A stretch of 64,000 nucleotides of DNA from Paractinoplanes deccanensis (GCF_016862115.1 NZ_BOMI01000006.1:1-64000), one strand, 5' to 3'; positions 45,748-54,700 are shown, counted from the first letter of the stretch. Notes: generated by a model from the letters alone, not told the origin. Made by a program: numbers and translations.

Positions 45748-46578
45748 TCACACCCGGCGCCGCGCGCCTCTTAAGACGCGGGCGGCGCGGACCGCGGTCA
45801 CCGCCACGGTCGCGAAGCTCGTCACGAAGCTGCCGCCCAGCGCGTCGATCGCCTCGCCCGTCGCGGCCACCAGCTCGGCGAGCTTGCCGGCGGGCAGCGT
45901 CGTGTGCGCACCCTGGGTCGGCACCTGGTCGAGCCACTCGTCGCGGCTGTAGACGTGCTCCCAGTCGTACCGCCAACGCTCCTGTTCGCCGAAGACCCCG
46001 GCGGCCCGCATGCCGTCGGCCGCGCGGTCGAGCATGGACGAATAGATCTGCGCCGCCGACGCCGACGACCGATACGCCTTGGTCATCGGACTCTCCGGCA
46101 GCAGCCGCTCGTACACCCGCGCGAACGCCTCGGCCGCCTCCGGCGAGGGCTGTCCCGCGTTCCAGAACAGCGCCAGCCGTCCACCGTCACGCAGCGCCTG
46201 CCCGGCCTTGGCCGCGCCCGCCACCGGATCGACCCAGTGCCAGGTCTGCCCCGCCACCACCGCGTCGAAGAGCCGCCCGGCCGGCTCCCACCGCTCGACG
46301 GTCGACACCTCGACCTCGAACCCGTCCCGCCGGCAGAACTCCGCCATCCGCGGATCGGGCTCGACGCCGAGCACCCGGCACCCGCGCTCGCGAAGCCCTC
46401 GAGCCACGATCCCCGTGCCGATCCCGACGTCGAGCACGGCGGGCCCCGGGCTCTCCGCCACGACCCGGTCGAGCAGCGCCTCCGGGTAGCGCGGACGGGT
46501 CCGGTCGTACCTCCCCGGGTCGATCCCGAACGACTCGGCGATCTGCCGCTGCTGGTGAAGCTCAGGCTGAGTGGGCAT
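45748..46578 (-). CDS. Class I SAM methyltransferase
   Basis: A 276-residue methyltransferase of the ubiE/COQ5-like type. RYDRTRPRYPEALLDRVV leads to the SAM motif VLDVGIGTGIVARGLRERG, acidic VEPDPRM, and motif post-II VVAGQTWHWVDP. Such stand-alone enzymes often modify small molecules. It is divergent from a TetR gene, and its start codon lies inside the first of two operators, so repression would be tight. Substrate unknown; natural-product or antibiotic modification is possible but not shown. Confidence 0.85.
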   Translation of the reverse strand: MPTQPELHQQRQIAESFGIDPGRYDRTRPRYPEALLDRVVAESPGPAVLDVGIGTGIVARGLRERGCRVLGVEPDPRMAEFCRRDGFEVEVSTVERWEPAGRLFDAVVAGQTWHWVDPVAGAAKAGQALRDGGRLALFWNAGQPSPEAAEAFARVYERLLPESPMTKAYRSSASAAQIYSSMLDRAADGMRAAGVFGEQERWRYDWEHVYSRDEWLDQVPTQGAHTTLPAGKLAELVAATGEAIDALGGSFVTSFATVAVTAVRAARVLRGARRRV

Positions 46579-46607
46579 GCGCCCACTCTAGTGGGCAAGC
46601 GCCCACT
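46570..46607. promoter_or_regulatory. Twin TetR operators in a divergent promoter
   Basis: Two copies of AGTGGGCnnnnGCCCACT lie at 46570-46587 and 46590-46607, centres 20 bases apart, so two dimers could bind side by side on the same face. The first covers the methyltransferase start codon; the second covers the -35 region of the TetR gene. Confidence 0.85.
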
Positions 46608-46630
46608 CGGCCACCCGGCAAAATGAAGGG

Positions 46631-47317
46631 ATGCCGACCGGTGTGGCCCTGCGCGACGTACGCCAACAGCTCTTCGACGCCGCCGAACGCGTCCTGCTGC
46701 GCGACGGCGCCAACGCCCTCACCAGCCGCGCCGTCACCACCGAGGCGGGCGTGGCCAAGGGCGTGCTGCACCGCCACTTCACCGACTTCGACGACTTCCT
46801 GGCCGACCTGGTCGAGGACCGCATAGCCCGCCTGGCCGTCCAGGCCGACGACCTGCGCGCCACGGCCGGCACCGGCTCGGTGGTCAGGAACGTCAGCGAG
46901 GCCCTCACCCGGGTCTTCAGCTCGGTGGCCCCCGGCATCGTCCCCCTGATCATCGCCCGCGACGGCCTGCGCGCCCGGCTGCGCCGCACCCGCCCCACCG
47001 GCATCCCCCTGCTCAGTGAGGCGGGCGCGATGCTGGCCTCCTACCTGAAAGCCGAGCAGAGCACGGCCCGCGTCGCCCAGGATGCCGACGTGGACACCCT
47101 GGCCCTCACCATGATCGGCACCGCCCACCTGGTCTTCGCGGGCCACGAGGGCACCCCACCCGACCCCGCCGACGTGGACAGGCTGATCACCTCGGTGCTG
47201 TCCGCGGCCCTCCGCGACGACGAGGCCGCAGCCCGCCCCCCACACGGCCCGCCCTCCCCCGAGCCCGGGGACAGCACCAACCGCGCCGACGCGCCAACCG
47301 GACCCGGCTCACCGTGA
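46631..47317 (+). CDS. TetR-family regulator of the divergent methyltransferase
   Basis: 228 residues. The helix-turn-helix region is ALTSRAVTTEAGVAKGVLHRHF, followed by the helix DFDDFLADLVEDRI. CAAAAT lies six bases before the ATG, so the message is probably leaderless. The twin operators immediately upstream imply autoregulation and control of the methyltransferase. The C-terminal 30 residues are Pro-rich and look disordered. Confidence 0.85.
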   Translation: MPTGVALRDVRQQLFDAAERVLLRDGANALTSRAVTTEAGVAKGVLHRHFTDFDDFLADLVEDRIARLAVQADDLRATAGTGSVVRNVSEALTRVFSSVAPGIVPLIIARDGLRARLRRTRPTGIPLLSEAGAMLASYLKAEQSTARVAQDADVDTLALTMIGTAHLVFAGHEGTPPDPADVDRLITSVLSAALRDDEAAARPPHGPPSPEPGDSTNRADAPTGPGSP

Positions 47318-47330
47318 CGGCGGCAGCGCC

Positions 47331-47861
47331 CTAGCCCTCCCACACATCTACTCGCGGGAGCCCGCGCTCCGCCCGAGCCGCGTCGACCATGCGCTGGATG
47401 AGCTCCGTCTTCCCCCGGGTGTACGCGTCCGCCTCGTGCCCCGCCGCGGCCAGCGAGCGCTTGAGCCGTACGTACTCCTCCCGATGTCCCTCGTGACGCA
47501 GCAGGTGGTCGCGGAGGATGCGCTCGTTGCGGGTGTCCCAGCTGTCCACGGTGACCACGTGCAGGTGGACGACCAGTTCGCCGGCCCGCGTGCGCCGGTA
47601 GAACAGCCTCCCCGGCATGCCCACGTCGACGCGCCGATAGCCGAGTCCGGCGAGCGTCTCCTCGCGTTCCTCGACCGCGCCCAGTTCCTGGGTCGCCACC
47701 ATCACGTCGATCACCGGCTTGGCGGCCAGGCCGGGTACGGACGTGCTGCCGATGTGCTCCGCCACGGCGACGAGCCCGGGCAGGGCGGCGGTCACCTCGC
47801 CGATGACCCGGGCCGCCGCCTCGGCCCACGCCGGGTCGTAGTCACGTATCTCGATCGCCAT
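47331..47861 (-). CDS. GrpB family protein
   Basis: A 176-residue GrpB/UPF0157 protein, a nucleotidyltransferase-like fold. EHIGSTSVPGLAAKPVIDVMV is the signature (GSTSVPGLAAKPVIDV core), with LFYRRT and HLHVVTVDSWDTRNERILRDHL later. TAGGGT lies six bases before the ATG (leaderless). Biochemical role not established for the family. Confidence 0.88.
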   Translation of the reverse strand: MAIEIRDYDPAWAEAAARVIGEVTAALPGLVAVAEHIGSTSVPGLAAKPVIDVMVATQELGAVEEREETLAGLGYRRVDVGMPGRLFYRRTRAGELVVHLHVVTVDSWDTRNERILRDHLLRHEGHREEYVRLKRSLAAAGHEADAYTRGKTELIQRMVDAARAERGLPRVDVWEG

Positions 47862-47888
47862 GACGCGACCCTAACGAGCCGCGCCCGT

Positions 47889-50111
47889 CTAGTGGTGCCC
47901 GTCGCCCGTCTCCTCGGCCCACACCCGCCAGTTGTCGAGCACGCCGTACAGGGACGGGGTCAGCCAGCCGGGAGCCGACCGCCGGAAGACACCCGGGTCC
48001 ATGCGCCCCGCGCCGGCGGGCAGGGCGCCGAGCAGATGCGGGACCATGTCGCTGAGGTTCGCCCAGTGCACCAGGTCGGGGTTGGCCGGCCAGGCGCCGA
48101 TGACGACGCCGGCCGGGATGCCGCGCCGGTTGAGGGCCTCCAGTGTGAGCGCCGTGTGGTTGAGCGTGCCCAGCCCGGCCCGCGCCACGACGATCGTGCT
48201 CACGCCGAGGGCGGTGGCGAGGTCGGCGACGGTCCAAGGTTCACCCGACGGCCGCACGCCCATCGGCACCAACAGTCCGCCCGCACCCTCGACAAGCACC
48301 AGGTCGTGCTTGTCGGCCTCGGCGCGGATGGCGTCCACGACCTCGTAGAGCTCCAACGGCGGCATCGAGGCGATCGTCGCCGCCGCGAGGGGCGCCATGG
48401 GTTCCGGATATTCGGCCAGCGTCCGAGCCGTGTCCGGTCCCGCCAGCCGGCTGATGACCTCGATGTCCGTGGGCGCACCCGTGGCGATGCCCGTCTGCCC
48501 GGGCTTGATGACGGCGACCCGCAGCCCCGAAGCCTGCGCGGCGGCAGCCACCGCGGCCGTGACGATCGTCTTGCCGACATCGGTGTCCGTGCCCGTGACG
48601 AGCACGACCCCACGCCACTCCCCCGACGCGGCCCTCCGCGGCGCGGCCTGCGCGGTCGGCGCCGTCTGAGCAGCGAGCTCCGCCGAGATCTCCGCCCCGA
48701 GCGCTTCCCCACTGGGCAGCTCCTCCGCCCCCAGCGGCGCCGGCGACACGGGCAAACCCTCAGACCCAGGCTCCCCCGGTACGCCGGGAGCGGGCGAAAC
48801 AGGCGCAGTCCCGGGCGCGGGCGCCACCGGCGCGGGCTCAACGGGCACCGTCGGTCCGTCCGCCCCCACCTGCTCGGCCGACGGACCGCCCCGCTTCTCG
48901 TGCTCGGCCAGACTCTCCGCCGGCAGAGTCGGCCGCCCGCCCGGCGAAGCCGCCTCGCTCCCGGACGCCGCGCGCCCGTCCCGCCGAGCCACCTGCTCCG
49001 CAGACACCACACGCCCGTCGGGCACCCCGCGCCCGTCCCGCCGAGCCACCTGCTCCTCCGGCGCCGCGTGTTCGCCGCGCCCAAAAGGCGGCCCCGCCAC
49101 ACGATCGTCCCGCCCGGTGGTGCTCTCCCCCGGGAGCGGTGCCTGGTCGCCGAGCCCGGAAGCCGGCCCCGCCGACCCCGTCACGGCATCCATGACCGAC
49201 GCGGCGCCCGCATCCGGATCGGTAGCCGGCTCACGTTCGGCCGGGGCAGCGTCCGCACTTGGTTCCACCACGCCGGATGCGTCCCGGTCGCTCGAGTCAC
49301 CCGCGCGCGGCACTGCGGCACTCACCGGCATCGCAGCAGCCACAGCCGGCGTCGGCGCCGGCCCTCGGTGGACAGAACGTTCGTTCTCCCCCCGAGCCGT
49401 TGCCGCTTCGGCCCCGACAGAACGTCCGACGACGACCGAAGCGTCGACACCAGCCGAAGCCGAGACCCCCGTCGAGGCGGCAGCCCCAGCCGAAGCCGAG
49501 ACACCCGCCGAGGCGGCAGCCCCAGCCGAAGCCGAGACACCCGCCGAGGCGGCAGCCCCAACCGAAGCCGAGACACCCGCCGAAGTGACAGCACCACCGG
49601 ACCCGGAAGCACCCCCCAACGCCGACGCACCGGGCGAGGCCGCAGCACCACCCGACGCCAAGGCACTGGCGAAGGTGACAGCACCACCCGACGCGAACGC
49701 ACCGGCGGAAGTGACAGCATCAGCCGGCCCCGAGGCACCCTCGGACGCCGAGGCATCGGCCGAGGCGGCGGCACCAACGGGCGCCGAGGCGTCGACCGAT
49801 GCGGAAGAGCCGGCGGGAGCGCCGACATCGGCCACCTCACCCGAACCGGTGACCGATGTGGAAACGTCGGCCGACTCGGAGCGAGACGCACCCGCGCTGC
49901 GTGGCAGCGTGCCGGGCGCAGGCTCCGCCAGGACGGCGGGAAGGGCCGGCGAAACCGCAGGCTCCGAGCCGCCCGGCAACGACCGGAACGTGAAACCCTT
50001 CCACCCCGTCAGCACCACATTTGCGGCCGGGAGGCGGGTCACCACCTCGGTGACGTCCACCGAGGACGGCGAGAGCGGGGATGAGCGGGCAGGGCGGGAC
50101 TTGCTGTTCAC
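47889..50111 (-). CDS. bioD: Dethiobiotin synthetase with ~490-residue low-complexity N-terminus
   Basis: BioD closes the ureido ring of dethiobiotin using ATP and CO2. The catalytic core (about residues 500-740) is complete: VTGTDTDVGKT (P-loop Lys514), IKPGQTG, and VEGAGGLLVPMG. Ahead of it lies about 490 residues of Ala/Ser/Gly/Pro/Glu-rich sequence with tandem repeats; normal BioD is about 230 residues. The GTG at 50111 overlaps the bioF stop (GTGA), which supports translation from there. The first 45 residues (TEVVTRLPAANVVLTGWKG) look non-repetitive. An internal start near the core cannot be excluded. Operon bioF-bioD. Confidence 0.82.
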   Translation of the reverse strand: MNSKSRPARSSPLSPSSVDVTEVVTRLPAANVVLTGWKGFTFRSLPGGSEPAVSPALPAVLAEPAPGTLPRSAGASRSESADVSTSVTGSGEVADVGAPAGSSASVDASAPVGAAASADASASEGASGPADAVTSAGAFASGGAVTFASALASGGAAASPGASALGGASGSGGAVTSAGVSASVGAAASAGVSASAGAAASAGVSASAGAAASTGVSASAGVDASVVVGRSVGAEAATARGENERSVHRGPAPTPAVAAAMPVSAAVPRAGDSSDRDASGVVEPSADAAPAEREPATDPDAGAASVMDAVTGSAGPASGLGDQAPLPGESTTGRDDRVAGPPFGRGEHAAPEEQVARRDGRGVPDGRVVSAEQVARRDGRAASGSEAASPGGRPTLPAESLAEHEKRGGPSAEQVGADGPTVPVEPAPVAPAPGTAPVSPAPGVPGEPGSEGLPVSPAPLGAEELPSGEALGAEISAELAAQTAPTAQAAPRRAASGEWRGVVLVTGTDTDVGKTIVTAAVAAAAQASGLRVAVIKPGQTGIATGAPTDIEVISRLAGPDTARTLAEYPEPMAPLAAATIASMPPLELYEVVDAIRAEADKHDLVLVEGAGGLLVPMGVRPSGEPWTVADLATALGVSTIVVARAGLGTLNHTALTLEALNRRGIPAGVVIGAWPANPDLVHWANLSDMVPHLLGALPAGAGRMDPGVFRRSAPGWLTPSLYGVLDNWRVWAEETGDGHH
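49452..49590. repeat. 36-bp tandem repeat within bioD
   Basis: About four consecutive 36-bp units encode a dodecapeptide rich in Ala, Ser and Gly (SASAGAAASAGV-like). A second, smaller duplication encoding EQVARRDGR lies at about 48975-49060. Both are in frame with BioD. Confidence 0.85.
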
Positions 50112-51241
50112 GGGGAGCACTCCACGATCACGTCCAAAGCGCGGGCGAAGTCGAGGTCGGTCACGCCGGCGTTGAGGGTCAGGCGCAGGCGGGACGAGCC
50201 GTCGGGGGTGGACGGCGGGCGGAAGCAGCCTACGGCGACGCCCCGGTCGCGGCAGTCGGCGGCCCATGCCAGGGCGGCGTCGGGGCCGGGGGCCAGGACG
50301 GACAGGACGCCGGCGGCGGGGGTGGCCACCTCGAACCCGGCGGCGCCCAGGCGCGCCACCGCCTGGGAGGCCCGGGCGGCCAGCAGCGCGCGGCGGTCGT
50401 CGGCGGCCCGGGCTATGCGCAGGGCCTCGTGCACTCCGGCCGCGACGCCCGGCGGCAGCGCCGTGTCGTAGATGAACGTGCGGCCGGTGTCGACCAGGTG
50501 GCGGACGAACTGCGCCGGGCCGGCGATCACCCCGCCGGCGCCGCCGAGCGACTTCGAGAGGGTCGCGGTGACGACCACGTCGGAGCGGCCGGCCAGTCCC
50601 GCCGCCGCCACGCCGCCCGCACCCTCGGAGCCGAGCAGGCCGAGGGCGTGCGCGTCGTCCACCAGCAACAGGGCGCCGCGCGCCGCGGTCACCTCGTGCA
50701 GCTCGGCCAGCGGGGCCAGGTCACCGTCGACGGAGAAGACCGACTCGGTCACCACCACCGCGCGGCCGCCGTGGGTGTCGAGGATCGACGCGACCGACGC
50801 GGGCGAGTTGTGCGGGGCGACGACCGTCTTGGTGCCGGCCATCTTGCAGCCGTCGATCAGGGACGCGTGGTTGTAGGCGTCCGAGACGATGACGTCGCAG
50901 AGGGCGGCGAGACCTCGCACGGCGGCGAGGTTTGCCAGGTAGCCCGAGGAGAACACCAGCGCCGCGGGCGCGCCGAGCCACTCGGCCAGCGCCGCCTCGA
51001 GCTCGGCGTGGGCCTCGGTCGATCCGCGCACCAGCCGGGAGCCGGTCGCTCCCAGACCGTACGACGAAAGGGCCCGAGCGGAAGCCTCGATCACCCGGGG
51101 GTGGGCGGAGAGCCCGAGGTAGTCGTTGCCGGCCAGATCGACGGCGGAGCCGGCGGCCGGGCGAGGCCGCAGCCGACGGGTGAGACCCGCCTTGGCCCTG
51201 CCCTCGGCCAGGCGATCAAGCTCCTCCAGCCAGCCCGACAA
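50108..51241 (-). CDS. bioF: 8-amino-7-oxononanoate synthase
   Basis: PLP-dependent enzyme joining pimeloyl thioester and L-alanine in biotin synthesis; 377 residues. The PLP lysine is in TATLSKSLGGAGG, with DDAHALGLLG and YGLGATGSRLVRGST as family motifs. The TTG at 51241 is chosen because GGAGG lies four bases upstream and the product then begins SGWLEEL as other BioFs do. A GTG at 51259 has no ribosome site. It is divergent from bioB and overlaps bioD by four bases. Confidence 0.9.
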   Translation of the reverse strand: MSGWLEELDRLAEGRAKAGLTRRLRPRPAAGSAVDLAGNDYLGLSAHPRVIEASARALSSYGLGATGSRLVRGSTEAHAELEAALAEWLGAPAALVFSSGYLANLAAVRGLAALCDVIVSDAYNHASLIDGCKMAGTKTVVAPHNSPASVASILDTHGGRAVVVTESVFSVDGDLAPLAELHEVTAARGALLLVDDAHALGLLGSEGAGGVAAAGLAGRSDVVVTATLSKSLGGAGGVIAGPAQFVRHLVDTGRTFIYDTALPPGVAAGVHEALRIARAADDRRALLAARASQAVARLGAAGFEVATPAAGVLSVLAPGPDAALAWAADCRDRGVAVGCFRPPSTPDGSSRLRLTLNAGVTDLDFARALDVIVECSP

Positions 51242-51313
51242 GACACCTCCAGCGATCACGAGAAGGGGAAACTATCACCCACCACCGACAGTCCTACCGG
51301 GCGCGAAGGTCTG

Positions 51314-51328
51314 TAGGGTACGGGCATG
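51314..51328 (+). promoter_or_regulatory. Leaderless bioB promoter
   Basis: TAGGGT at 51314-51319 is followed by exactly six bases and the bioB ATG; no ribosome site is present. No BioQ- or BirA-like palindrome is evident in the 84-base divergent region. Confidence 0.5.
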
Positions 51329-52321
51329 GCAGCGATCCTCGAGAATGCCCGTGTCCAGGTCCTGTCCGACGGCACCGGCCTCGACGAGGGTCAGATCCTC
51401 GAGGTGTTGCGCCTGCCCGACGAGGCCCTGCCCGACCTCCTTCAGCTCGCTCACGACGTACGCATGAGGTGGTGTGGTCCCGAGGTCGAGGTCGAGGGCA
51501 TCGTCTCGCTCAAGACCGGCGGCTGCCCCGAGGACTGTCACTTCTGCTCGCAGTCGGGGCTGTTCGCCTCGCCGGTGCGGTCGGTGTGGCTCGACATTCC
51601 GTCGCTCGTGGAGGCCGCCCGGCAGACCGCCGCGACCGGCGCCACCGAGTTCTGCATCGTGGCCGCCGTGCGCGGGCCCGACGAGCGGCTGATGGCCCAG
51701 ATGCGCGAGGGCGTCAAGGCGATCCGCGAGGCCGTGGACATCCAGGTCGCGGCCAGCCTCGGCATGCTCACCCAGGAGCAGGTCGGCGAGCTGGTCGAGA
51801 TGGGCGTCCACCGCTACAACCACAACCTCGAGACCTGCCGTTCCTTCTTCCCGCGCGTGGTCACCACCCATACGTGGGAGGAGCGCTGGAGCACCCTGCG
51901 GATGGTGCGCGACTCCGGCATGGAGGTCTGCTGCGGCGGCATCCTCGGCCTCGGCGAGTCGATCGAGCAGCGCGCGGAGTTCGCGGCGCAGCTCGCCGAG
52001 CTAGACCCGCACGAGGTGCCGATGAACTTCCTCAACCCGCGCCCGGGCACCCCGCTCGGCGATCAGCCGGTGGTCGAGGGCCGGGACGCGTTGCGCGCCA
52101 TCGCCGCCTTCCGGCTGGCGATGCCCCGCACCATCCTGCGGTACGCGGGCGGCCGCGAGATCACGCTCGGCGACCTGGGCACGCGGGACGGCCTGCTCGG
52201 CGGCATCAACGCGGTGATCGTCGGCAACTACCTGACCACCCTCGGCCGCCCCGCCACCGAGGACCTGGCCCTGCTCGAGGACCTCAAGATGCCGGTCAAG
52301 GCCCTCTCCGCGACGCTGTAG
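51326..52321 (+). CDS. bioB: Biotin synthase
   Basis: Radical-SAM enzyme inserting sulfur into dethiobiotin; 331 residues. The [4Fe-4S] motif CPEDCHFC (Cys67/71/74), the downstream YNHNLET and [10 protein letters not shown] motifs, and the C-terminal [11 protein letters not shown] segment are intact. Actinobacterial BioB uses an auxiliary cluster supported by BsaP, whose gene follows eight bases later. Together with bioF and bioD this completes the late biotin pathway except bioA, which is not in the window. Confidence 0.97.
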   Translation: MAAILENARVQVLSDGTGLDEGQILEVLRLPDEALPDLLQLAHDVRMRWCGPEVEVEGIVSLKTGGCPEDCHFCSQSGLFASPVRSVWLDIPSLVEAARQTAATGATEFCIVAAVRGPDERLMAQMREGVKAIREAVDIQVAASLGMLTQEQVGELVEMGVHRYNHNLETCRSFFPRVVTTHTWEERWSTLRMVRDSGMEVCCGGILGLGESIEQRAEFAAQLAELDPHEVPMNFLNPRPGTPLGDQPVVEGRDALRAIAAFRLAMPRTILRYAGGREITLGDLGTRDGLLGGINAVIVGNYLTTLGRPATEDLALLEDLKMPVKALSATL

Positions 52322-52329
52322 GGGCCGGC

Positions 52330-52506
52330 ATGTTCTGCGATCGGTGCGGCGAGCCCGCCGCCGAGGGTGACCACCTCGCCTGCGAGCGTGCCCGCGCCCT
52401 GGAACCGCCGCGCTACTGCGCGCTGTGCCGCCGCCGCATGAAGGTGCAGGTGGTGCCGGCCGGGTGGACGGCCACCTGCGTCGAGCACGGCACGCGCAGC
52501 TCCTAG
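52330..52506 (+). CDS. bsaP: Biotin synthase auxiliary protein BsaP
   Basis: A 58-residue Cys-rich protein directly after bioB. CDRCGEPAAEGDH, CERARALEPPRYCALCRRRM (in parts) and a final Cys before EHG match BsaP of actinobacteria, a small iron-sulfur protein needed for BioB turnover in mycobacteria. Six cysteines (3, 6, 18, 30, 33, 50) are present. Its TAG stop shares a CTAG palindrome with the stop of the convergent acetyltransferase gene. Confidence 0.85.
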   Translation: MFCDRCGEPAAEGDHLACERARALEPPRYCALCRRRMKVQVVPAGWTATCVEHGTRSS

Positions 52507-53549
52507 GAGACCGCGGGGGTCTCTTCGCCCACCGGGCGCTCGGCCGGGACCGGCAGGGTGACGCTGACCATGGTGCCGTCGCGCTCGGCCGGGCCGGCGC
52601 CGAGGCGGCGCAGGGTGCGCAGCATGGCGACGTTGTCGGCGGCGGCGTGGGCCTCGACCGCGGCGATGCCGCTGCGCTCGGCGTGGGCGAGCAGGCGGCG
52701 CAGCAGGGCCGTGCCGATGCCGCGGCGCTGCCAGCCGTCCTCGACCAGGATCGCGATCTCGCCGAGGTCGCCCTCGGTGAGCAGGTTGGCCATCGCCACC
52801 ACGCGGTCGCCGGCGACGGCCAGCAGGGTGCGGCCGGCGCCGGACGGCTCGAGCAGGCGGCGCAGCCGCGCGTCGGCCGGGCGGCCGCCGCCGAGGTAGC
52901 GGCGCTGGAGGGTGGCCGCGGAGCTGCGCTGGTGGAGCCGGCGCACGCCCTCGAGGTCGTCGGCGGTGGCCTGGCGCACGGTCAGCTCGGCGCCGTCGGC
53001 CAGCAGCAGCGTGGACTGCTCGCGCTGCCGGCGCAGCAGCGCGCCGGAGAGCTCGACCAGCGCCTGGGCCCGCGCGTATTCGGCCGGGGTGAACGCCGGG
53101 GCGCCGCGCAGCACCTCGAAGGAGCCGCCGGCCGGGTCGGCCAGCCGCATGCGCTCGTCGTCGTGGCCGGGGCGGCCGGCCAGCGGCTCGGGACGCCAGC
53201 GCACCTCGGTGGCGTCGAGCAGCGCGACCAGCGCCTCGCCCAGCGTGTCGGGCTCGTGCACCAGGCGGCCCGCCAGCGCGAGGGCCCGGGTGGGCTGGTC
53301 GGCGAGGCCCTGCGCCTCGGCGCGGGCCACGAAGGCGTTGCGGCCGCGGCCCTTGGCGATCGCGGTGAGCAACTCGGTCTCGGTCATCGAGTCGGGCGCG
53401 TCGACGAGGAAGTCGTCGACCGCGCCCGCCTCGGTGGTGTGCACCTGGACGGCCAGAATGTTGACCGACCGCAGGGCGAGGCTCGCGGTCAGTACGGAGA
53501 GGTAGCCCGGCCGGTCGTCGACCGTTGCCCGGATCCGCCACAGCGCCAT
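52503..53549 (-). CDS. ACT-GNAT protein acetyltransferase
   Basis: 348 residues. An N-terminal ACT domain (WRIRATVDDRPGYLSVLTA) is joined to a GNAT domain whose acetyl-CoA motif is EDGWQRRGIGTALL (about 265-280). ACT-GNAT enzymes characterised in Micromonospora are amino-acid-regulated lysine acetyltransferases acting on acetyl-CoA synthetase; this is a likely relative, but the effector cannot be read from sequence. ATG at 53549 follows GGAG. An ACT-only protein gene lies upstream on the same strand. Confidence 0.85.
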   Translation of the reverse strand: MALWRIRATVDDRPGYLSVLTASLALRSVNILAVQVHTTEAGAVDDFLVDAPDSMTETELLTAIAKGRGRNAFVARAEAQGLADQPTRALALAGRLVHEPDTLGEALVALLDATEVRWRPEPLAGRPGHDDERMRLADPAGGSFEVLRGAPAFTPAEYARAQALVELSGALLRRQREQSTLLLADGAELTVRQATADDLEGVRRLHQRSSAATLQRRYLGGGRPADARLRRLLEPSGAGRTLLAVAGDRVVAMANLLTEGDLGEIAILVEDGWQRRGIGTALLRRLLAHAERSGIAAVEAHAAADNVAMLRTLRRLGAGPAERDGTMVSVTLPVPAERPVGEETPAVS

Positions 53550-53670
53550 GTCCGGCACTCCCTTCTCGCCCCGGCAGAGGCGGCGAGTCACATCAGCTGT
53601 ACCAACGCCAATACTGCCCCGCGGGTGTTAACCGGACATTGCTCAAGCTGGGATTTCGATGCGAGTCCTG

Positions 53671-54387
53671 TCACAAGGGGTTTGCCACGGCGGGCACGCC
53701 GGCCGTGTCGAGGCGGTCACCGAGGATCACGGCGGCCGCGCGGACCAACTGGGCCACCCGGTCGACCTCGGTGACGTGGAAGGCGGCCGCGGGCAGCTCG
53801 TCGTCGTCCGAGCGGGCCACCACGAGCACCAGGCCGGCGCGGCCGAACGGCGCCACCGCGTACCGCGTCTTGTCGGGACCGGTCAGTGGGCGGGCGCGCA
53901 GCGGTGTGACCTCGGGCAGCTGGAGCGGGGAGGGGGCACGCCAGCTCGCGTACGCCACGGCGGGCTCGCTCGGCAGCGGCCGGGGAGCGCCGGTGCGCGA
54001 GGCCCAGTCGGCCGGGACGACCGCGGCGGCGGCCCAGTCCGCGGCGAGCAGCCCGGGCACCGCGTCGACCAGCGTGGCGAGGCCGTCGGCCGGGTTGGCG
54101 GCGACCTGGGCGAGCAGCTCGGCGTCGTGCCCTCCGTTGACGGGCGCGCCGATCGCCTTCCAGACGCCGTCGACCTGCACGCCCGGGATGGCGGCGAGAC
54201 CGGCGAGGAGGCGCTCCACGCGGGAGGCGCCCGGCCAGACGACGGTGAAGTCGTCGACGGCCCGGCCGCCGAGTCGCTCCAGCACGACGACCTGGACGAT
54301 GTCCGCGCCGGCGACGCCGAGCGTGCGCGCCACCTGGCCGAGGGCACCGGGACGGTCCGGCAGGGTGACTCGAACCCGCAGCAACAT
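53671..54387 (-). CDS. ACT-domain amino-acid-binding protein
   Basis: 238 residues. The N-terminal ACT domain (LRVRVTLPDRPGALGQVARTLG) is followed by a second, GAF-like half with no catalytic motif. Probably an amino-acid sensor. It lies 121 bases upstream of the ACT-GNAT gene and reads toward it, suggesting related regulation. GGAGGAG precedes ATG. Confidence 0.8.
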   Translation of the reverse strand: MLLRVRVTLPDRPGALGQVARTLGVAGADIVQVVVLERLGGRAVDDFTVVWPGASRVERLLAGLAAIPGVQVDGVWKAIGAPVNGGHDAELLAQVAANPADGLATLVDAVPGLLAADWAAAAVVPADWASRTGAPRPLPSEPAVAYASWRAPSPLQLPEVTPLRARPLTGPDKTRYAVAPFGRAGLVLVVARSDDDELPAAAFHVTEVDRVAQLVRAAAVILGDRLDTAGVPAVANPL

Positions 54388-54580
54388 GCAACTCCTCCCG
54401 TCGTCGGACGGCACGACTGGTTGCCGTCCTCGGCATACAGGCTGCCAACTTGGCATTTCGCACCGGTTGCGCTGCCGTGTCCCGATCGTCAATCCCCCTC
54501 AGCCTAGACAGACGCGGGTCACGCGCGACGGACCATGTGGGCGACGGGGAAGAACGGTCGGTAACCGGTATCGTCGGGGC

Positions 54581-54700
54581 GTGATCTGCCGAGCCTGCCG
54601 CGAGAAGCAGCACGACAAGTGCCGCGGCGGTTCCTGGTGCGACTGCCAGCACCGCCCGCCCGAGCCGACGCCGCCCGCGACCGGCTCGCCGGGCCCCTAG
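54581..54700 (+). CDS. Tiny Cys-rich protein
   Basis: 39 residues, too short for routine gene calling. It begins VICRACREKQHDKCRGG and contains WCDCQH; six cysteines (CxxC ... C ... CxC) suggest a zinc or Fe-S knuckle, and the tail is Pro-rich. TATCGT lies six bases before the GTG, the same leaderless pattern as neighbours. Similar small proteins occur in other actinomycetes, function unknown. Its TAG shares a CTAG with the convergent SDR stop. Confidence 0.6.
   Translation: MICRACREKQHDKCRGGSWCDCQHRPPEPTPPATGSPGP

Noticed and set aside
45236..45952. Open frames on both strands in the sigma-methyltransferase gap
   Set aside because: No ribosome site, no domain, biased Arg/Pro content; they cross the CebR box.
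49117..50175. A 352-residue open frame opposite bioD rich in PAEAETPAEAAAP repeats
   Set aside because: It mirrors the BioD repeat region; there is no ribosome site or globular segment. The opposite strand holds the coupled bioF-bioD genes.
54355..54390. GGGTTCGAGTC resembling a tRNA T-loop
   Set aside because: It encodes LRVRVT of the ACT protein and no acceptor or anticodon stem can be drawn around it.
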